From: an uncultured Collinsella sp. | Lineage (GTDB): Bacteria; Actinomycetota; Coriobacteriia; Coriobacteriales; Coriobacteriaceae | Assembly (NCBI GenBank): GCA_900545875.1 | Contig: URAQ01000072.1 | Coordinates: 1 to 7,616, forward strand | Reading direction: 5' to 3' | Length of the DNA: 7,616 bases | In this document: one piece after another, positions 5,643 through 7,616 of the stretch | Position numbering within the stretch: the stretch's first letter is position 1 | Layout: the number at the start of each line of letters is the position of its first letter | Notes under the pieces: model-generated | Told to the model about the DNA's origin: nothing | What the model saw: the letters and a program-made list of their open reading frames with translations, nothing else | Database searches by the model: none | Position numbers and translations under genes: made by a program

Positions 5643-5671
5643 ATCTTATGCGAATCCCCGCTTCATTTCAA
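5643..5671 (-). promoter_or_regulatory. Promoter of the antisense RNA
   Basis: On the minus strand -35 TTGAAA (5666-5671) and -10 TAAGAT (5643-5648) are exactly 17 bp apart; the -35 has five of six consensus bases, the -10 four. It faces the small ORF and no protein gene follows it, which fits an RNA promoter. Confidence 0.6.
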
Positions 5672-5682
5672 CATGCCCCAAG

Positions 5683-5714
5683 GCCTCAAATGGAGGCAGA
5701 ATAATACCTATAAT
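5683..5714 (+). promoter_or_regulatory. Promoter of tcdA-tatD with adjacent inverted repeat
   Basis: Perfect -10 TATAAT at 5709-5714; the -35 position (5686-5691, TCAAAT) is poor and lies in an inverted repeat GCCTC (5683-5687), GAGGC (5693-5697). A start near 5721 leaves a leader of about 40 nt. The repeat could bind an activator that makes up for the weak -35, but that is speculation. Confidence 0.55.
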
Positions 5715-5759
5715 GGCGATAGCCAATTACGTTAATTACTTCCCCATCGGAGGATATCT

Positions 5760-6557
5760 ATGACCGAAACCGCAGTCGCCGCTCCCGTCGAGACGCGCGA
5801 CACCAAGCTCGAGATCATCATGGGGCGCGAGGCGCTCGACAAGCTCGCCGACGCCACGGTGTTGGTGCTCGGCTGCGGCGGCGTGGGCTCTAACTGCTGC
5901 GAAGCGCTCGCCCGCGGCGGCATCGGCCATTTCGTAATTCTGGATAAAGACATCATTGCGCCCAGCAATATCAACCGTCAGGCCATCGCGTTTCACAGCA
6001 CCATCGGCAAGCGTAAAGTTGATGTCATGGAGGCCATGATCCATGACATCAACCCTGCCGCCACCGTCATCAAGCGCACCGAATACCTGCTGAGCGACAA
6101 CATCGACGAATTCTTCGCGAGCGTTCTGGAGCAGACAGGTGGCACGCTCGACTACGTTATCGACGCCATCGATACCATCTCGGCCAAGCTCACCGTCGCC
6201 AAGTATGCTCAGGACCACGACATTCGCCTGGTGAGCTCCATGGGCGGCGGCAACAAGCTGCATCCCGAATGCCTGCGCTTCGCCGATATCGTTGACACGG
6301 TGCGCGACCCCATGAGCCGTATCATGCGCAAAGAGTGCAAAAAACGTGGCATCAAGAGCCTGCACGTTCTATTTAGCTGCGAGGAGTCGGTCAAGACTCA
6401 GCGCCGTGACCCCTCCAACATCCACGAGCGCACCGAGCTCGGAACCGCCAGCTTTATGCCGCCCATCATGGGCCAGATGATTGCCGGCGAGGTTATTCGC
6501 AAGATCAGTGGACGCGGTACCGAGCGCGTTCGCGCCGACGGCCAGCGCCTGGACTAG
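5760..6557 (+). CDS. tcdA: tRNA threonylcarbamoyladenosine dehydratase (ThiF/E1-like)
   Basis: 265 aa, matching the usual length (about 268 in E. coli). The enzyme uses ATP to cyclise t6A at position 37 of ANN-decoding tRNAs into ct6A. Rossmann fold nucleotide loop VLVLGCGGVGSNCCEAL (34-50); acidic strand end and adenylation residues LDKDIIAPSNINRQA (61-75); IDAIDTISAKL (134-144); SSMGGGNKLHPE (159-170); crossover segment with FSCEE (205-209), and the family C-terminus TASFMPPIMGQMIAGEVI (229-246). These distinguish it from ThiF, MoeB and HesA, which carry zinc-binding CxxC pairs not seen here. GGAGG at 5749-5753, 6 nt before the ATG, fixes the start. The next gene is 14 bp away, so the pair is probably one operon. 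Confidence 0.93.
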   Translation: MTETAVAAPVETRDTKLEIIMGREALDKLADATVLVLGCGGVGSNCCEALARGGIGHFVILDKDIIAPSNINRQAIAFHSTIGKRKVDVMEAMIHDINPAATVIKRTEYLLSDNIDEFFASVLEQTGGTLDYVIDAIDTISAKLTVAKYAQDHDIRLVSSMGGGNKLHPECLRFADIVDTVRDPMSRIMRKECKKRGIKSLHVLFSCEESVKTQRRDPSNIHERTELGTASFMPPIMGQMIAGEVIRKISGRGTERVRADGQRLD

Positions 6558-6571
6558 CAAGGCACACCGCG

Positions 6572-7354
6572 ATGGAGCTGCAGTCCTTTGATGCTCACTG
6601 TCACCTCGACCTGATGGCCAGCCCGAACACCGTTGCCCACGAAGCCGCAGCGATGGGACTGGAGCTCTTTGATTGCGGCGTCGATCCACGCGATTTCGCG
6701 TCAGCATCCGAACGCGCCAGCAGTAGTCCCAACGTTATTGCAGGGGTGGGCCTCCACCCCTGGTGGATTGCCGACGGCCGATGCGGAACCGCCGAGGTCG
6801 GCCTGCTTTGTGAACTCGCCATCCGGGAACGGCTTATCGGCGAGGTCGGGCTCGATTTCTCGCCACGCTTTGCAGGCACCGAGGGAAACCAGACGCAGGC
6901 ATTTGAACGGCTATGCCGAACGTTATCGCAGTCCCCGCTACCTGGACGCGTTCTATCCATTCACGCCGTTCGCGCGGCGGGAGCAACTTTGGACACTTTG
7001 GAGTCGAACGACCTTCTAAAGGACGTCCCCAACTCCCCCACCATTATCTTCCACTGGTTTAGCGGCACCTCAGATGAGTTTGTCCGCGCACGTATTGCGG
7101 GCTGCTACTTTTCCGTGAATGAACGCATGCTTGCGACCAAACGTGGGCGCGAATACGCGCGACAGATTCCACTTGATCGCTTGCTACTCGAAACCGACGC
7201 ACCGGCCGAACCAGACGCGGAAACATCCGCGCGACAGCTCGTCGATTCACTCATAAGAGTATCCGAGGTCATTGCTGCGCTTAAAAACTGCCCCGAGGAG
7301 AGCGTCAAGTCGGTCGTTCTGAGAAATTCCCGCTCCATTTTCGACTTCCGCTGA
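6572..7354 (+). CDS. tatD: TatD-family metal-dependent hydrolase
   Basis: 260 aa TIM-barrel hydrolase. All metal ligands are present: HCHLD (His9, His11), Glu91 in GEVGLDF, His131 (LSIHAVRA), His161 (IIFHWFSG) and Asp209 in LLLETDAP. GVGLHPWW (58-65) is the usual second family motif. TatD proteins are soluble, divalent-metal-dependent deoxyribonucleases/exonucleases; the exact substrate here is not known. The segment 98-125 is shorter and less conserved than in E. coli TatD, so a divergent subgroup (YcfH/YjjV-like) is possible. The start ATG at 6572 has AAGG at 6559-6562 (9-nt spacing) and follows the tcdA stop by 14 bp, indicating co-transcription. A terminator lies 70 bp downstream. Confidence 0.9.
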   Translation: MELQSFDAHCHLDLMASPNTVAHEAAAMGLELFDCGVDPRDFASASERASSSPNVIAGVGLHPWWIADGRCGTAEVGLLCELAIRERLIGEVGLDFSPRFAGTEGNQTQAFERLCRTLSQSPLPGRVLSIHAVRAAGATLDTLESNDLLKDVPNSPTIIFHWFSGTSDEFVRARIAGCYFSVNERMLATKRGREYARQIPLDRLLLETDAPAEPDAETSARQLVDSLIRVSEVIAALKNCPEESVKSVVLRNSRSIFDFR

Positions 7355-7362
7355 CCTCGGTG

Positions 7363-7375
7363 GGCAAAAAATGCC
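7363..7375 (+). other. Small A-loop hairpin after tatD
   Basis: GGCA (7363-7366), loop AAAAA, TGCC (7372-7375), 9 bp after the tatD stop. Too short to be a terminator by itself. It begins an AT-rich stretch (about 7366-7420) very different in base composition from the genes. Confidence 0.25.
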
Positions 7376-7423
7376 AAATATGAGTACTGTTGTAAAACTG
7401 GTCACATTATTTTGCACCAAAAC

Positions 7424-7465
7424 AACGACCTGATAATGTACAACTGTTCATTATCAGGTCGTTTT
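7424..7465 (+). terminator. Terminator of the tcdA-tatD operon
   Basis: Perfect 15-bp inverted repeat AACGACCTGATAATG (7424-7438) and CATTATCAGGTCGTT (7449-7463), 10-nt loop, running into TTTT (7462-7465). A-rich sequence before the stem (CCAAAACAACG) would give a U-rich tail on the minus strand, so it may work in both directions. Confidence 0.8.
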
Positions 7466-7470
7466 AGCAT

Positions 7471-7511
7471 ACCCAGGGACATATTAGACGGCTTTAAGTT
7501 GTCCGCAGGGT
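7471..7511 (+). other. Nested hairpin in the right intergenic region
   Basis: ACCC (7471-7474) pairs with GGGT (7508-7511) and GGACA (7477-7481) with TGTCC (7500-7504), around an 18-nt loop. No ORF is visible. Together with the palindrome at 7532 it could be part of a leader RNA or a small RNA. Confidence 0.3.
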
Positions 7512-7531
7512 AGCGCGCAGAGATGTGGTGT

Positions 7532-7566
7532 AAGAGGCGGGGCATGCCCCGCCTCTTCTCTTTCTT
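7532..7566 (+). terminator. 26-bp perfect palindrome with pyrimidine tail
   Basis: AAGAGGCGGGGCA (7532-7544) is followed at once by its reverse complement TGCCCCGCCTCTT (7545-7557), then CTCTTTCTT (7558-7566). In RNA this gives an 11-bp very GC-rich stem with a 4-nt loop and a mixed U-rich tail, typical of an intrinsic terminator or attenuator. Nothing upstream needs it, because the operon terminator at 7424 has already been passed; it may end a short RNA or attenuate a gene to the right. Confidence 0.55.
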
Positions 7567-7616
7567 GAAAGGGAGGGGACACCGCCTAGAATTCGTCGTT
7601 GGAGTAATGAAGGTGA

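Noticed and set aside
5736..6365. 209-codon minus-strand open frame
   Set aside because: Antisense shadow of tcdA, covering its promoter side; no recognisable protein features.
1..7616. CRISPR arrays, insertion sequences, integrase sites
   Set aside because: No regularly spaced repeats, no transposase or integrase motifs, and no long terminal inverted repeats other than those of the structured element at 2298-2453.

Overview
The window looks like chromosomal DNA of a GC-rich Gram-positive bacterium. Gene content, codon use and the mix of GC-rich genes with AT-rich intergenic gaps fit a gut actinomycete of the Coriobacteriia, with Collinsella the closest guess. That assignment is recognition from the sequence, not a database result.

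Left part (1-2456), plus strand: the 3' part of a membrane protein with a Ser/Thr/Gln/Gly-rich tail, a hairpin, then a 435-residue protein made of two small folded domains joined by a very long acidic Pro/Ala/Glu linker. A strong 15-bp terminator follows. A roughly 155-bp, highly structured, probably repetitive element fills the gap to the convergent gene.

Middle part (2457-5296), minus strand: an ABC-F ATPase of the EttA type (translation factor) and, upstream of it and separately terminated, a two-gene sdpR-sdpI operon. The latter pairs a small ArsR-family autorepressor with a six-pass SdpI-family membrane protein; the two genes overlap by 8 bp. Its promoter has near-consensus elements and carries TTAGA/TCTAA boxes that look like the repressor's operator.

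Positions 5383-5671 hold the most unusual part. Divergent from sdpRI is a 28-codon ORF for a hydrophobic peptide. Its Shine-Dalgarno sequence is buried in an 11-bp hairpin, and an antisense RNA appears to be encoded across its 3' end, with its own promoter and terminator. This is the layout of a type I toxin-antitoxin locus, and I find no known family that I can firmly match it to.

Right part (5760-7616), plus strand: tcdA (tRNA t6A dehydratase) and a TatD-family metallohydrolase, 14 bp apart and probably co-transcribed from a promoter with a perfect TATAAT. They are followed by a 15-bp terminator hairpin. The last 260 bp contain no gene but several hairpins, including a perfect 26-bp palindrome, and may be the leader of a gene just outside the window.

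Functionally, tcdA (tRNA modification) and ettA (ribosome function) are housekeeping genes. The sdpRI and small-peptide loci between them are accessory, membrane-related modules.
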